64,000 nucleotides of DNA from Pristionchus mayeri (lineage: Eukaryota; Nematoda; Chromadorea; Rhabditida; Neodiplogasteridae): positions 37,660,907 to 37,724,906 of the forward strand of contig BTRK01000004.1 of the NCBI GenBank assembly GCA_036245805.1, in the 5' to 3' direction. Within the stretch, counting starts at the first letter, position 1. Every line of letters starts with the position of its first letter. The notes under the pieces are model-generated. The model was not told the origin of the DNA. It saw only the letters and a program-made list of their open reading frames with translations, and made no database searches. Shown here one piece after another: positions 45,209 to 58,564 of this stretch. The translations under genes were made by a program, and so were the position numbers.

Positions 45209-48200
45209 TTAGATCAACTCCATCCACCTTCGGAGATATTTTATGGTCGGGACTCTGTCGATGTTACCGTAGGAGGCGATCGAGAAATTCGATGCGAATC
45301 GATCTGCCGCCTCTTCCACTTGAGAGGCAGTGACCTGCAAAGCGAAATTTTGAAGTTTCTTGAAATTGACCAAACACTGACTAAAAGGGAACAAAATACT
45401 AGCACAAAACGATAAATGTAAAGAAGGTAATACTAAATAACGATACATAAACCTTCATAATATCTACCGTAATTCGTCTCTTACATTATCGATCGCGGCA
45501 AGAACGGCGTCCTTCTTCGCACCGGCGAGAATTTGCTTCGATCGTCTCATCGCCACGTTGCCCAAATGTTCCTCCTTTCTTTAAACGATAGCGAATTATT
45601 ATCAGGTTGGAACAAAAGTTCTGTCCGATTTCAATATTTTGGTTTTCTTACATTCAACATCCTTCCTTTTCGACCGATTTTCAAATGGTTGATCTCACAC
45701 AATAAGTGATCCAACACTCTGTATATCGCACATTTGTACAGCTCTATAACATCGGAATTGTGGTCGCAGTGCGAGGCAAAAGTCACCGTAATAGGCAACT
45801 GGGCTATTAATTTCTCCGAGTTCCAATCTATCGGTCTGAGAGATAGTGCCAACCGTATTATATTTTTGGAAAGTGCCATGGTCGTGTATTACAGCAGCAA
45901 CTTAAAATGAATTCTAACACGAAAGGCCAACTTCAAAAATGCACCAATTGGCCAATACTGATGTCCTGGACATGACGTCAGATGAATTTATCTACCGTGC
46001 ATTCAAATAGTTAGACTTAGAGATTAAAACATATTGAAAATGTATAGATCCGGCCCTGTTCAGCACATTATTTTGGATATGTAATTGTGCGATCCTCCTG
46101 TCACAAGCCAAAATTTATTTAAAAATTGATGCCCCAAATTCAATATTAAAATCGGCATATTTTACCAGTTACTGTCTCACATACAGTTGATCAGCTCGTT
46201 ATTTTGTGATTACATGCTGAACCTGACCCTACCCTATTACATTGTGGCTTGGGTAAAATGGGTGATAGGTACTTTTGGTAGAGAAGCAATCCTAGCCTGG
46301 CACCAAAAGTCGGAATTTTGCATGTTTCGCAAGTATAATATGTTTTTGAAAAATCACAATTTTGAGAAAGATGAAGATCAGTTCAGCTAGACTTTTCTAA
46401 TGTGTGAATGACGCAATAGTAGTACACTATATCGCCCATATTCTAAGGACTGTCAGTTTGATTATCGGGACGGGAATACTAATCGATTGAACAGCTCCAT
46501 CACTCCATCTTACTCTTTGTTCCTCATGTAATTCGGAAAAGGTATGAATCAACCCCACCATTCAACCTAGGCTTAGAAAGTACTAGTCATGGCCTTCTCA
46601 ATAGTATATGTGAAGTTGCCCCACGATTTTTCTCTTCTGCAAAATAGTGATCGAAACACTTTTTTTAAAAAAATCCGAAACTTGGTTTGATGACAATCAT
46701 CCTGACCTCATCCTGACCGTCCTGACATCCTGTCATGACATCATCCTGACCGTATACCCTGAGTCGCTTATTTGATCTGAACATATGTAGGGAATGTTCA
46801 AGTCTTCCAACTAATTACGCTACTGAGTTAGCTCAATGCGATTTGAGATGAGAATTTTACGCGACCTCAAACGTCGTTCACGAAATCGGACAGAACTTAT
46901 GTTCCAACCTAATAGTTGAAAAATCTAAACAAAACAAATACTACGTTGAATTCTATGATTGTGCATAAATAAGTATTGGTACAGCAAAGTGATTTGCGTT
47001 CGTTCCCTCTCCCACCTGATCAAGCGCGATTTGGCGCGCTGCTTTGCATCCTCGAGATTGCCGACTTGGAAAGTCTTGAGCTCGCGCATCACTCCCTTCA
47101 CCACATAAGCAACGCACGATGGAGATGCCTTCTGTACGAGAGATAGTTGAGTTTTAAATATTCCTTCATTTTTATTTGATTCTGCAGTGTCGAACTCTTT
47201 GTTTATCGGGAAAGCGTTGATGGTACAAATTTGAACTGGAAAACCGCAATCTTTGGAACTGGTTATTGGGAACATATTCCTTGGATCTGGTCGTTTTGGA
47301 ATGTTATTTTTGGAACTGACCGTTTTGAAACTTTAATCCAGTTTTTAATTAATTAAAAATAATCTAATATTTTCACAACTTTTTGTATCCAAGCGTTCTG
47401 TATGAGATATTACATATTTCCTATTTTCATAATCTATTATGTAATAACCAGCTCCACGAAGAATCTTTAGAAACGAACAATTCAAAAAAAAATCCAAAAC
47501 GACTAGTTCCAAGGAAATTTTTTTTAAAAACGACAAGTTCCAGAAAAAATGCTCTGAAACGGTGACTTGAAATAGTAACTCCAACTTGTACCATCACCGG
47601 AAAAGCCAAATAGCCAGTAGCAAAAGCCATGCTCAGTATTTCGCATAAATCGCTTCATATCTTACTCACAATCTTGACTTGAAAGAGTCCATTTCCCTCG
47701 AACGATTGCTGGCTGCACCAATGACAGCGTCACCGTACTTGACAATATCTTAATAATCATATATCATGCGACATGATAAGAGTATTAGGAGTAAATATTA
47801 TAACAACTTATAAGCATGATAATACGATGCCATATCTAGACAATTCATTTATATCATTTTTATCTCAATTTAATTCATTGCCAATGGTGGTAAAGTTCTC
47901 CGGAAAACTGGAAAAACGAAGTGTTGTCCAAAGGATGGCTGACTTTGCCGCATCACTTTTTTCCGGGTTGGAATTTAAAATTACTGTCGCTTTTCGCCAT
48001 CACAACCCGAAACCAACCGGAAAACGCGCCAGTGCCGCCCACGAGCATATTGGATTGCATTTTGAAGTAGCCGAGTGAGGCTTTTAGCACATCCTGCACT
48101 GCGAGAGCCTGCGTGTCGTTCGCTGCCGCGCCCTGACCGGCTGTAAAAGAACAATTATAAATATACAAGACTAACTAGCATATTCATCTCAAATGTACTC

Positions 48201-51200
48201 TCTCCCCTCCTCGCACTCTTCATAGTGTTCACAAAACTGGAAAAGCAGCATACAAACATGCAATATTGTTGATAAGATTGATGGAAATAGTAATAAAATA
48301 ATTGAGAATAGTACATTTTTGGGGGGAATGCCGCCCACCGAGGGCGGGAAATTTTGAAGAACTGTTTTCACACAAAACAGCAAATTACTTACCGATGACG
48401 ACGTACGCCGAGTCGCATTCTGCGTCCCTTCTCCATTCGCCTCCGACATAGCGTGCATCTTCGACAGGAGCAGTAGTCTTCTATAAGTTGTTGACTTGGT
48501 CGCTTACTTTTGGATGTTGAATATTCAAAAACAAATATAACAAGATATCATAAATGAAGAACCAAAATACTGAAGTTCAATATTTTTGATTCGTGAAAAC
48601 AAAATAAGCATTTTTGGAGAGTCGTTCACCCTGCTCTCGGGAACATTCGTCTCTCCGAATTCGCACAGTTTCTCGTGGTCAACGTTGACTCCATAGAGAA
48701 CGGCCTGACTGGCGACCATGCGAGTAGAGGCGAAGTGACGGATCAATGCATCTATAAGATGGGTTACTGAGCACGATACATTTTGGGTACTCCGGGTTTG
48801 TGGGACGTGCTTCGAGGTACGGGGGGAATAAAACACGGGTTCAACAAATGAATATTTCTAATTAATGATCTGTTGTCAACTTATAAATGATACATAGCTT
48901 CTACGAAATCGGAAATATTCAATGGCGTACCCGTGTACTTCATACGGGCAGTGTAAACTTTCGAGCGAGTTGAATGCGAGAGCGAGACGCTGTTCCTGCA
49001 AACAAACATAGATTGAAGAAAATAGGATGAAGTCTAGAATTGAAATTGTCTTAAAATGGATTTTTTTGTCTATAACACAGGTATCATGCGTCAGTGGCGG
49101 TGTCCTGGAACATAGTTTTAAACGCATTGCCTGATATGGCAAATGGATCTCGGCTAACATTTTAAGTTCCGAACCCCTTTGTTAACACTGACTGATGATG
49201 CTAAGTTTCGTGAGATTCTGATACAATTATTTTCGCATATGAAAGCATAATAGGAAAAAAATAACCTTGAGATCTTCGCTATGAATTGGTGATATATTCC
49301 AAAAACAAACCCGAAAGCGACACTTCTCACGCCGTCTACGGGCAAAGGATATACAGGCGGTCGTTGACTATCGTTTGTCGACAGCATCTGCACTTGACTC
49401 ATAAAAATTGTATTTATATACTCTTGATCAGCATTATTCTGGCACTTTCCCCGGCATTAGTTGTGACTAATCTGCCTATAATTTTTTTTTTAAATCAAAA
49501 AATGCATACACCACAATCTAAGATGGAGTGAATACGCGGCCGGGACACAGTAAACGTAGAGGAAAGTTCCGTCACTAACCGGCAGATTGTTCCAGTCCTT
49601 GAAAGAACCAAAACTTCCGAGAAGTTTAAAAGCCGGCTGTGCGAGGTGACGAGGCACGGAGATGCGAATTCCAAAGTAGTCAGTAGTGAGGAAGGTCTGA
49701 ATTGCAAGGAAGTCGTCGGATACAGTGCCACACAACATGTTCAAGCGATTTAAATGGCACACATATTTGATATATATTTTTCATGTCTGTGATATTTTAG
49801 TCAAGATAGGAATACAAAAGATTTAAAAACGTATTTAAGCCCTCCTATGAGTAAATTTATTGTTGTACATAAAAAAAGTCGTACAGAAAAGTAGCTCTCG
49901 GAAGCAGCAGTCGCATGATTAAGTTCGTTGTCTGTGTTCTTCCATCCGGCATATATAATACCTCTGCAATTATAAAGCTCTACAATTCTTAAAATTGAAA
50001 CAAATTTATTTTGATCATCTTAAAAGTGGACCATCAACCACAAAGCAAATGAACGTTTTTTGTATTTTATGTAATAAGAACGAACCGTCATGAATTGAAA
50101 GCCAAGTTCAGTCCGTATAAACACCTTCTCAGGCACTATAACAATTATCCCAACGCTTACTTGATTAAGCATACGAGGCCTTGCTGCTCTCTGGTCTCAT
50201 ATCGCGTGCCGGCACGATACGTCAGCATCTTCAACATATTATTGTAACATTCCGTAAGAAACGTCAATCTGGCGACTATGATAGCACAATTGCGCTCGTC
50301 GATAAACAAGAATCATCTTCAACGTGTTTATTTCGAATTTGCTACGTAAATCAGACGTCAATGCTAACACAACAGATCATGGGAATAAACAAGAAAATCA
50401 AGATAAACATACGAGATGGGCTTGGTCACTACGTGGAGGTCGTCGAAGATGCTCTGCGGAAGCGACGATGAGGCCAGAGGGAAGCTTCGCCAACTGCTCC
50501 TGAACATCAATCTTTCGGCGCTTTCATAGTATAAGAAATGCATCGTGAGAGATGCGGAAGGTACTTCGCATGTCGCCTAATTCAAACTTCAGCGAGCATT
50601 TTTAGATGTAGTGGGTAGCATCCGCTTCGAGAGCTTTCGTTTCTCCTGGCCATAGAGCATGCGACAGAATTTACCCTCTTTTTCTGCACGAACAATGGCA
50701 ATTCGGTTCGCAGAATGGATTATTCATTATCAAATGGATAGCTCAAGCCGCCGCAACGCGCGTGCAATGCACTAAAAAATATGGATTATCCCAACCCAAA
50801 TTGAATATTCAAAATGGTATCTGATAGTTTGGATAATTGATCTCACCGCGCGCGATGCGATGCGCCGAATTAGATTATCGGTATACAATGGGCCATGCTT
50901 ACTCTACGCATTCTTAGATCTCAGATCGTAGGTCAAATAATTCGTGTTTTACACATTATGATATCGCCAAAAGTTGGAAAACCACGTCGGCAAAAATGTA
51001 TGAGTTAATTCGCGAGCAGAGCGAGCGAATTTTTTCTCGAAAATACGCCAAAAAGCGCGACGGCAAACGGGAATTTGCATGTCGGCAAGAATGATCGAGC
51101 AAAACCTATTTGACGTATGTCTCAGATCTCGTTGCATGGTACCAATTAGCTTAACAGTACCTTGATTTGCACCGGAGCACTGTGTCCGATGGTGTGCACA

Positions 51201-51226
51201 CGTCGGACTGCCACACGGAACAGCAT
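45209..51226 (-). CDS. ucr-2: Mitochondrial complex III core protein 2-like (M16 family), paralog 1
   Basis: Minus-strand exons identified: 51161-51226 (MLFRVAVRRVHTIGHSAPVQ, Arg/Ala-rich mitochondrial presequence), ~50165-50233 (YRAGTRYETREQQGL), 49885-49963, 49580-49696 (FLTTDYFGIRISVPRHLAQ), 49355-49387, 48931-48995, 48630-48751 (VLYGVNVDHEKL), 48393-48480, 48018-48140 (GQGAAANDTQALAVQ), 47669-47748, 47016-47131, ~45485-45578 (KKDAVLAAID), 45209-45334 (SIASYGNIDRVPTIKYL). The order matches the inactive M16-type core-2 subunit of ubiquinol-cytochrome c reductase, inner mitochondrial membrane. The exon for the segment between presequence and YRAG was not found. Exon 47669-47748 lacks one base relative to paralog 2 (GGTGC for GGTTGC), which shifts the frame, so this copy may be a pseudogene or the base may be an error. 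Confidence 0.72.
45602..46912. mobile_element. Mariner-type non-autonomous element, 1.3 kb
   Basis: Ends TCAGGTTGGAACAAAAGTTC and TTAGGTTGGAACATAAGTTC (reverse-complemented), TA on both sides. Contains a short direct repeat (CATCCTGAC units near 46700-46750). No transposase recognised. In an intron of ucr-2 paralog 1. Confidence 0.8.
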
Positions 51227-51756
51227 CGATCTGGAAAACCGTGCCAATTAAAAGAAATTAAAATTAGAGCAAATATTGTAATATTCGAATGCGGGAAATA
51301 CATAGGTTCAAGTAAAATCCATTGGACGCATACCAAAGTTAATGTCACCAAAATCGAACGTTTACATGAAATGTCATTTACCCGAACTGGGAAAGAAAAT
51401 TTAGAAAAAAAGGACAATTGAAAAAAATTAGCGCAGAAATTTTAATATTCGATTGCTGGAAAGAAATCGATTGAAATAATATCCACTGGACACATACCAA
51501 AGTGAATGCAACACCGATCGAAAGTTCACGCGAAATTCGTTTTATCCAAAAAAAATTACAAAACAAACACATAGTAAACACAAATTAACAACTCACAGTG
51601 TGTAACTACATGATAACGTCACATCACCTTCTTGGAACACGTAAAGTATATGCTAGTAGTAAAAATAAGTTGGTGTAAATAAGGATAAATACGACAAACT
51701 ATTCGAGAAAATATGTTAACAAGACAACAATAGAAAGTATGAGGAAAGGCTTAGAT
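51227..51756. other. Spacer between ucr-2 paralogs 1 and 2
   Basis: TTTTCCAG ends 4 bases before the paralog 1 ATG (minus strand), a likely trans-splice site. Two diverged direct copies of about 110 bases are visible (TGGACGCATACCAAAGT near 51323 and TGGACACATACCAAAGT near 51485). Their minus-strand frames both contain FTLVCVQWIL-like text. No gene assigned. Confidence 0.4.
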
Positions 51757-52782
51757 CGATTCCATCCATCTCCGGAGACTGCCTCTGCGGGGGGACATTG
51801 TCGATGTTGCCGAGAGCGGCGATGGAGATATTCGATACGAATCTAGATGCTGCAGCTTCCACTCGAGATGCGGTCACCTGCAATTAACTCACATAATCTC
51901 GTGCCAAAAACAAATACAATGAAGCAATTATGTCATCGGATTATACCGTCTACTAATCATATCGCTCACATTATCGATCGCTGCAAGCACTGCACCCTTC
52001 TCCCTTCCTGCGAGGAGTCGTATCGATCGCTCGAGCGCCTCGCGCGAAGGTGCCCGTTCCGCCTCGTTTCCGAAAACACTTATATTTTTCAATTTCATTG
52101 TCCACATTTTATATATCTAACCTGACGATATTCAATTTGGCGCGCTGCTTTGCATCCTCGAGATTGTCGACTTGGAAAGTCTTGAGCACGCGCACCACTC
52201 CCTTCACCACATCAGCAACGCACGACGGAGACGCCTCCTGTAGGAGTTTTTTTTTATTTTACTCCGTTATCATGTAGAGTTGCATCTCCCTTGCAATTTC
52301 TAGTGAAAGATTGATCCGAAAAAAATCGAATAAAGATTTCCACGAAAGCTCCATATTTCACTCACAATTTCGACTTGTATGAGTCCCTCTCTCATGAAAG
52401 ATTGCTCACTGCAACCAACGAATGCGTCACCGTATTTGGCAATATCTGCGCAAGAAAATTCCTTTCACGTGACAATAGTATTTTTGCAACGAAATTCAAT
52501 GTAAAAAATGGTAAAGTTCTCCGGTAATTGTTACTACAGATTTGAACGATTCGGACTATAAAATTCATTTCAGTTGTTGTCATCACCACCTACCGGAGAA
52601 TTCTCCCATGCCGTCAACGCGCACATCGGAGCGCATTTCACAGGAGCCGAGCGAGGCTTTTAGCACCTCCTGCACTGCGAGAGCCGAAACGTCGTTGGCC
52701 GCCGCGCCCTGACCACCTGTAAATAAATATTCATAAATATGCAAAATATAACTAGCTTATAAATGTATAGTGATATCCTCTC

Positions 52783-53175
52783 TGTTATATCCCTATCTAG
52801 CACCTTCCCACATTAGCACCCTGTCAGTGACCTAGCTAAGCTCCGCCCACTCTGGAGGAGAGACGAGGCCACGCCGAGTCTCATTGAGTCAGAGTGAGAG
52901 CGAGACGAGAGATAGGTGGTCTAGGACGCGTTAGGAAGTTAGGAGACGTAGGGAGTTCCCACCTTTCATTGTAATATTAATCGTATGATAATAATCTATA
53001 TTATTCCATTCTTGTGCTACTGTTACACCATACCCCAATACTCACCCCTCACATCTAAGTAGGTACATAAACCATAGCCGTTTCAGACTTCCTAGGGTGA
53101 ATCCCCTGAGTGCCATAAGCCCCTTGGCACTTGGATTGGGTTCACATAGGATGGACATATCCTGGTTTATTACGT
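52783..53175 (+). repeat. Long terminal repeat (left)
   Basis: Starts TGTTATATCCCTATCTAGCA and ends TTTATTACG. Preceded by TCTC, the same four bases that follow the right LTR. Roughly ten differences from the right LTR over 393 bases. TGG follows directly, as a primer-binding site often does. Confidence 0.85.
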
Positions 53176-56100
53176 GGAGGTCTTGGATTGTGAATTTCCC
53201 CCGTAGTATTCAGTTCTTTTTTAATTGTATTTTCTTCATTTGGTTGTACTAGTTTCGCAATACCCCCCCCCCCCTTATACTCCTTTACTATCCCTCCCAA
53301 GCCAATGCATAACTTCACTCGAAGTGTACAATTCGTTTGTTGCGCGCATAGCTTATTCCGGTAGTAGATCAAACTACATCCCCTCCTAATCCTGCCATTG
53401 TTTTCGCATTTGGTCGTAACTATATTTTGTGTTGTATTGTTGTAGATACCGGTTGATAGTGAAATTTAGGTCCGTTTCCTACGGTATCTAGTGCCGGATA
53501 CATTCTATTCATTGCTTACTTAGTATATTGTTACGACATCTCGTGATTGTATCGAATACGGTTTTTCCTAGTCCCATGCAAATTCATTAGTCTGTCCCTC
53601 TTGTCTTTGCTCTAGGTTTTAACGTGTTGACGCTCCGCCCTACATTCAGATTTTTGATCAAATCAAGTGAGGTTCAGGCCTTAGATGTTCCAATAGCTTG
53701 ATGCACACGTGTGCCTAGTTTAACAATCGAATTGACTAGAAGATTCGTCATGATCACGATTGTCCCCCGTTACCATGGTTTACTGGTTGTTTAGAAATTG
53801 CCCACTCTTCATCCCGCCTTCTTGGGTTTACAAATTACTCATTTTCCTCTAGGAACCAAACCCCCTCGATCCCATTAGACTACACTCTAGCGTCAATCAA
53901 TACTTGAGAATGTGAACAAATGAGAACGATGTGAATATTCTGCTCGTGGTTGAGTTGTCTGATAGATCAAATTTAGCGACCCATAGTACAGAGCTGCTTA
54001 CTTATGAGTACTTCCTTTGCTTCTACCATTGCTTAGTGTTATTTTCTTGACTATTCACTAAGAGTTCGCTCTGTTGTGTTTGATAGAAGTATCTCACTCT
54101 TGTCAATTCCATGTTGCAAGTGACTTACAAGTAGTAATAATGAACGCTACTCCTATGTACTCGCTTTTCCCCATAGTTTGTTTCGTTAGAGATTCAAATC
54201 TCTATCCCTTTTCGTGTGCTCTGAATGTAGGTAGTGACCACCATTATAAGGTCTGTGAATTGTCTTACTGTAGGTCATCTCTATCCCGCCATCCCATTCC
54301 CATTCCCGCAGTGACACATCAGCTGTCCCTCCTGGATAATCCCCTCACCCATCGATTAGCAGCTGTGCCTAAAGAGCAGAAGGCCACAGTTGCGAGATGA
54401 GCCTGACATGACGTAAGACCCCCCATCTAATAAAACCATTGTATTCGATCGCTTTGGACCCTGGAAAGCTTCCTGGCGCGAACCGAAAACCAATGCCTCC
54501 AACTCTCACCATTCATTTGGAGAGCTCTTACTCTCTCTCTCACGTCGACAATTCTAATGAATCGTAGTGCGTTCACCCCATGTTCAGAGCAAGGACAAGT
54601 GACATCACTGTTCGATTTCACTAGTTGAGTCGTAGTCGCCCTTCCTACAACATCGACAGGACGACACCCTCCTCCATCTCTGGCGACTGAGTAAGATCGA
54701 TATCGGGAATGCGCTTGGCAGCCAGCCTCAGTAGCGCAACCAATGTCGTATCAAACTCGTCCAAGAGATCAAGGAGCAGGAGTGGCTGAAGGACATCACT
54801 CAGTTTCGAACAAGCACTGTCGAGCTGCTGCGAGAGACAATCGATTCCTTCACCACTCTCATTCGCCTTCTCCTCTCACCTCTCTTCCTCATCCCTTCTC
54901 GTCCTTCCCCAACCATCGGAGTAATGTATCTTCTCACCCCTCTCATCACTCGCCCGCTGGCAGATCTTCACATCTCTCAAGATGGATTATCACCCCTGGC
55001 AATGCTCTCCCATTCGCAGTGGATTAGCACTCCATCTCACTCTCCCTCGTCGGCGGCGTCCTTTGCCACGACAGGAGAGTGATCCCTGCCAGAGGGAACT
55101 ATGGACTCAAAAGAGAGATTGGAAGAGAAGAAGAGACAATCAGAGAAAGAGAGAAGGAGTCATATCTCCCGCGTTCTACCATCTCGCCCTCCTTCCTCAC
55201 TTCTTCTTCTGCCCTCGAATCGTTCCGCCCACTTTCGCCACTGCCTCATTCGCTCTCAGTCTTCACTCGTCATCGATTTGGAGTGGTCGTCCTGCGCTTG
55301 CAAAAGCTGCAATAACTACCACTTACCTCGTCTCTGCTAACATCGTCCACTCGTCTCTCTCAGAAGAATGTACAGCGCTTTTCGGAGCTGCTAATCGTTC
55401 CCACACATCTCATTCCATCCCTGACATCGACAATGGAAGAATCGGAGAGAAGCATTTGGGTGAGACGTACCAGCGAAGATGATCAAGAATCAGTGACTGA
55501 GTACTTCATTGATGCTGTCAGTGCCGGATCACCAACCGAAGTGCCGATACCGATAGATGCCAGAAGTACTTGACAATGTGATCCTTGTCGAGGCAAGTAC
55601 CACAATGGACAACTGAATTGCGGAAAGACTGGTTATCACAAGTGAAGGAACTTTGAGACCCGGGCAGTCGAAGAGGAGCACTTCGCTATAGTCCATAGGC
55701 TGTAGAAGAACTCAGGAAGAGCGAACTAAGATCAGGAGTACCCAAGGACTTTTCCTCTTCTTTGCAATTATCCTACCCGTTTCACTCTACTCTGCATGCC
55801 ATCTATCTCAACTGGCTGCCACATCGACATCGATAGTGAGGATTTCAAGCACGAGTGGCGGTTTTTTCACCTGCCTCCACACTGTGCTACCCTCAAGTCG
55901 ACCTTCGGTGCAATACGAGCCCCGACGTTGGAAGAATTCAAGGAATCAAGATGAGTACAAGAGCAGTAGCATCGCCTCTATCATTACACAAGACATCTTC
56001 ATGAGAATTCTTCACAATGGATTTTTCCGGATGATATTTTCATTCGAGAAGACTGCTACGGACACCATCAGCGCAATGTCCAGACGACGAGGAGGACTGA

Positions 56101-56489
56101 GGATCGACGACCGACGACGATTACGATGACGGGACGAGACTGGAGACGTGTTCGTGCCGGACCGAAGAAGGAGAATTCTACGATGTGCACTCCTGGTAAG
56201 TGCACCCGTTAAATTGTAAATAATTCTTGTGTCATATTTTATAGTTTTATTGTATAACTTAATTTGCATTATTTACTCATCTCATTCAGTGTTCATTCTT
56301 TTATCACCCATTATTCTGCCCATAACATTTCACTAAAAGTTTTTTTTTCCAATTTTTTTTAGAACTCATAACCTGAATATTATTTTTTTTTCAACCCATC
56401 TCCCTCATCCATTATCCCACCCCATTTCTTTCTTTCAATCACATTTTTTCATATGCCTCGCAGGAGCTTCGGCTTCTAAGGGTGTATGA

Positions 56490-56883
56490 TGTTATATCCC
56501 TATCTAGCACCTTCCCACATTAGCACCCTGTCAGTGACCTAGCTAAGCTCCGCCCACTCTGGGGGAGAGACGAGGCCACGCCGAGTCTCATTGAGTCAGA
56601 GAGAGAGAGCGAGACGAGAGATAGGTGGTCTAGGACGCGTTAGGAAGTTAGGAGACGTAGGGAGTTCCCACCTTTCATTGTAATATTAATCGTATGATAA
56701 TAATCTATATTATTCCATTCTTGTGCTACTGTTACACCACACCCCAATACTCACCCCTCACATCTAAGTAGGTAGATAAACCATAGCCGTTTCAGACTTC
56801 CTAGGGTGAATCCTCTGAGTGCCATAAGCCCCTTGCCACTTGGATTGAGTTCGCATAGGATGGGCATATCCCGGTTTATTACG
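56490..56883 (+). repeat. Long terminal repeat (right)
   Basis: Direct copy of 52783-53175, followed by TCTC at 56884-56887. It lies inside the left palindrome arm and so is repeated inverted at 59460-59853. Confidence 0.85.
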
Positions 56884-57782
56884 TCTCCCAGGAAAACAAT
56901 CGTTAGTGTTCGTAAATATCCAAAAGTAGCACAAAAATATTCAAAGAAATCCGCTGATCCTGTCACTAAAATTGATGGATAGGGTGCGGAAATATTTAAG
57001 AACAGTACATTTTTGAGGGCCCTGAAATTTAAAAAAATAAAGCTTTGTTGAGAGTAATCGGCGACTCGTATACCGATAATGACATAAGCCGAGTCGCATT
57101 CCGCTTCTCTCCTCCATTCGCCTCCTACGTAGCGCGAATCTGCTGCAGGAGTTGCACGCTTCTATAATATACTAGCTTGCTTCCTATTAGAGCTCAAATT
57201 TTGCACACAAATAATATAATGTAACATTATAAAAACGTGATTCACAAGTTCTCTTACCCTGCTCTCAGGCACGTGTTCTTCTCCGAATTCGCTCAGTTTC
57301 TCGTGGTCGACGTTGACTCCATAGAGGACTGCCTGATTGGCAACCATGTGAGTGGAGGCGAAGAACCGGATCAACGCGTCTACACGATGTGTACAGGGTA
57401 TAAGGTCGTGAGATAAGCTGCCGCCGGACGGTGCATAATAGGAGTTCAGGGGCGGTATTCTTTCCTCAATTTCGGCCAAGCCGAAATTAATTTCGGCTTA
57501 CCCAATTTCATTTCGCCAGCCGCATTTTGAGTGAGCGGCGGTCGAAAATGATTCGGCCTCGCCGAAATCGAAATTTTCGGCAGATTGACCGCAAATTGAT
57601 TAGTTTTTCGTCACAATATTTCGGCGCTCTATTTCGAAAGCCGAAAAAATTAGGGAGAGAACAAAGGAATTTCGGCAGGATTTCGGCGGAGATTTGTTCG
57701 ATGGTTAGTAGGTAAATCATTGTGCTTTTAAAATATTTCGCGAAAATAGCTATTTAGAAAATTTAGGTAAGGCTCTTTTATT

Positions 57783-57870
<88 letters not shown>
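57783..57870. repeat. (AC)n(AT)n microsatellite, left arm
   Basis: About 11 AC followed by about 33 AT units. Counterpart at 58483-58560 has about 23 AT and about 16 GT units. Confidence 0.95.
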
Positions 57871-57873
<3 letters not shown>

Positions 57874-57948
57874 ATTTCTTTTGCGAAATAACGTGGTACA
57901 AAATGAAAAATGGAACATAGGTTAATTACGATTAAAATGGCGAATGAC

Positions 57949-58404
57949 CGAACCAAAAATGTAGAGTTACTCCTTAAAACGTACTCAATATACATTAGAC
58001 CGATTATGGAAAGCGCTTCTTCCGCTTTCAATCCATGCCAAAATAGGGATAAAAAAGAACTACTTCACAAGACGTATATTTATGCGCTATTTTAATCACA
58101 CTTGGAAAACATGCCCTCCGCTTTCGATCGCAATAAGAAACAAGGCATTGAGTCCCAGGAGAAGCGTAGAAAGGCGATCGATATGAGAGTAGCCAATAAT
58201 CTCATTAGAGGCAAATATAGTATTTCCAACCGGAAACCCCATTATTTCAAAATTTACTACACTCAAAACGGCATGTACTTCAACAACCCTGGATCGAACG
58301 TCAACTATAGACATAATAGTTTCTTTCCAAGAGCTGCAAGGCTTTTAGTTAACAACGAGAATCAAACCAGTTCCCTTGAGTAGTTTACCCTCCCGTATTA
58401 CCCA
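57949..58404 (+). mobile_element. LINE reverse-transcriptase C-terminal fragment (palindrome spacer)
   Basis: Frames just before and across the spacer read LLLKTYSIYIRPIMESASSA and, after a frameshift, ESQEKRRKAIDMRVANNLIR then YRHNSFFPRAARLL. This is the conserved post-RT C-terminal region of non-LTR retrotransposons of the CR1/Jockey group in nematodes. No RT core or 5' end. It is the only unpaired part of the palindrome. Confidence 0.75.
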
Positions 58405-58479
58405 GTCATTCGCCATTTTAATCGTAATTAACCTATGTTCCATTTTTCATTTTGTACCACGTTATTTCGCAAAAGAAAT

Positions 58480-58482
<3 letters not shown>

Positions 58483-58560
<78 letters not shown>
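58483..58560. repeat. (AT)n(GT)n microsatellite, right arm
   Basis: Mirror of 57783-57870 with different repeat numbers, showing that the arms have changed independently. Confidence 0.95.

Positions 58561-58564
<4 letters not shown>

Larger units (their letters stand above)
52783..56883. mobile_element. LTR retrotransposon, about 4.1 kb, non-autonomous or decayed
   Basis: Two direct LTRs (52783-53175, 56490-56883) with a TCTC target duplication enclose about 3.3 kb in which I find no reverse transcriptase, protease or integrase. Minus-strand text such as LDLLDEFDTTLVALLRLAAK and a Cys/His-containing frame near 54.5 kb could be gag remnants, but orientation and superfamily are unresolved. Confidence 0.8.
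51757..57380 (-). pseudogene. ucr-2-like paralog 2, broken by an LTR element and truncated at a palindrome
   Basis: Minus-strand exons matching paralog 1: 57258-57380 (VLYGVNVDHEKLSEFG), 57074-57161 (RYVGGEWRREAECDSAY), ~52606-52725 (GGQGAAANDVSALAVQ), ~52368-52446 (DIAKYGDAFVGCSEQSF), ~52125-52240, ~51970-52061, ~51757-51878 (FVSNISIAALGNIDNVP). An LTR retrotransposon occupies 52783-56883 within one intron. In the last exon an extra base near a C6 run shifts the frame before the expected LRRWMESI end. N-terminal exons are not present upstream: the sequence enters the palindrome, and candidate N-terminal exons appear only at 61974-62323. Almost certainly non-functional as it stands. Confidence 0.75.
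54459..57948. repeat. Left arm of a 7.4-kb palindrome
   Basis: Pairs with 58405-61884. Coordinates of matching bases sum to 116343 from 54459 to beyond 57380, so there is no net indel there; only the AC/AT microsatellite length differs. Translated frames on both arms are identical. One substitution noticed (57022 region, GAAATTT against GATATTT). Confidence 0.95.

Noticed and set aside
54982..55482. 166-aa frame, repeated exactly on the other palindrome arm
   Set aside because: It sits in the LTR-element interior, has no recognisable domain, and identity between arms reflects the recent duplication rather than conservation.
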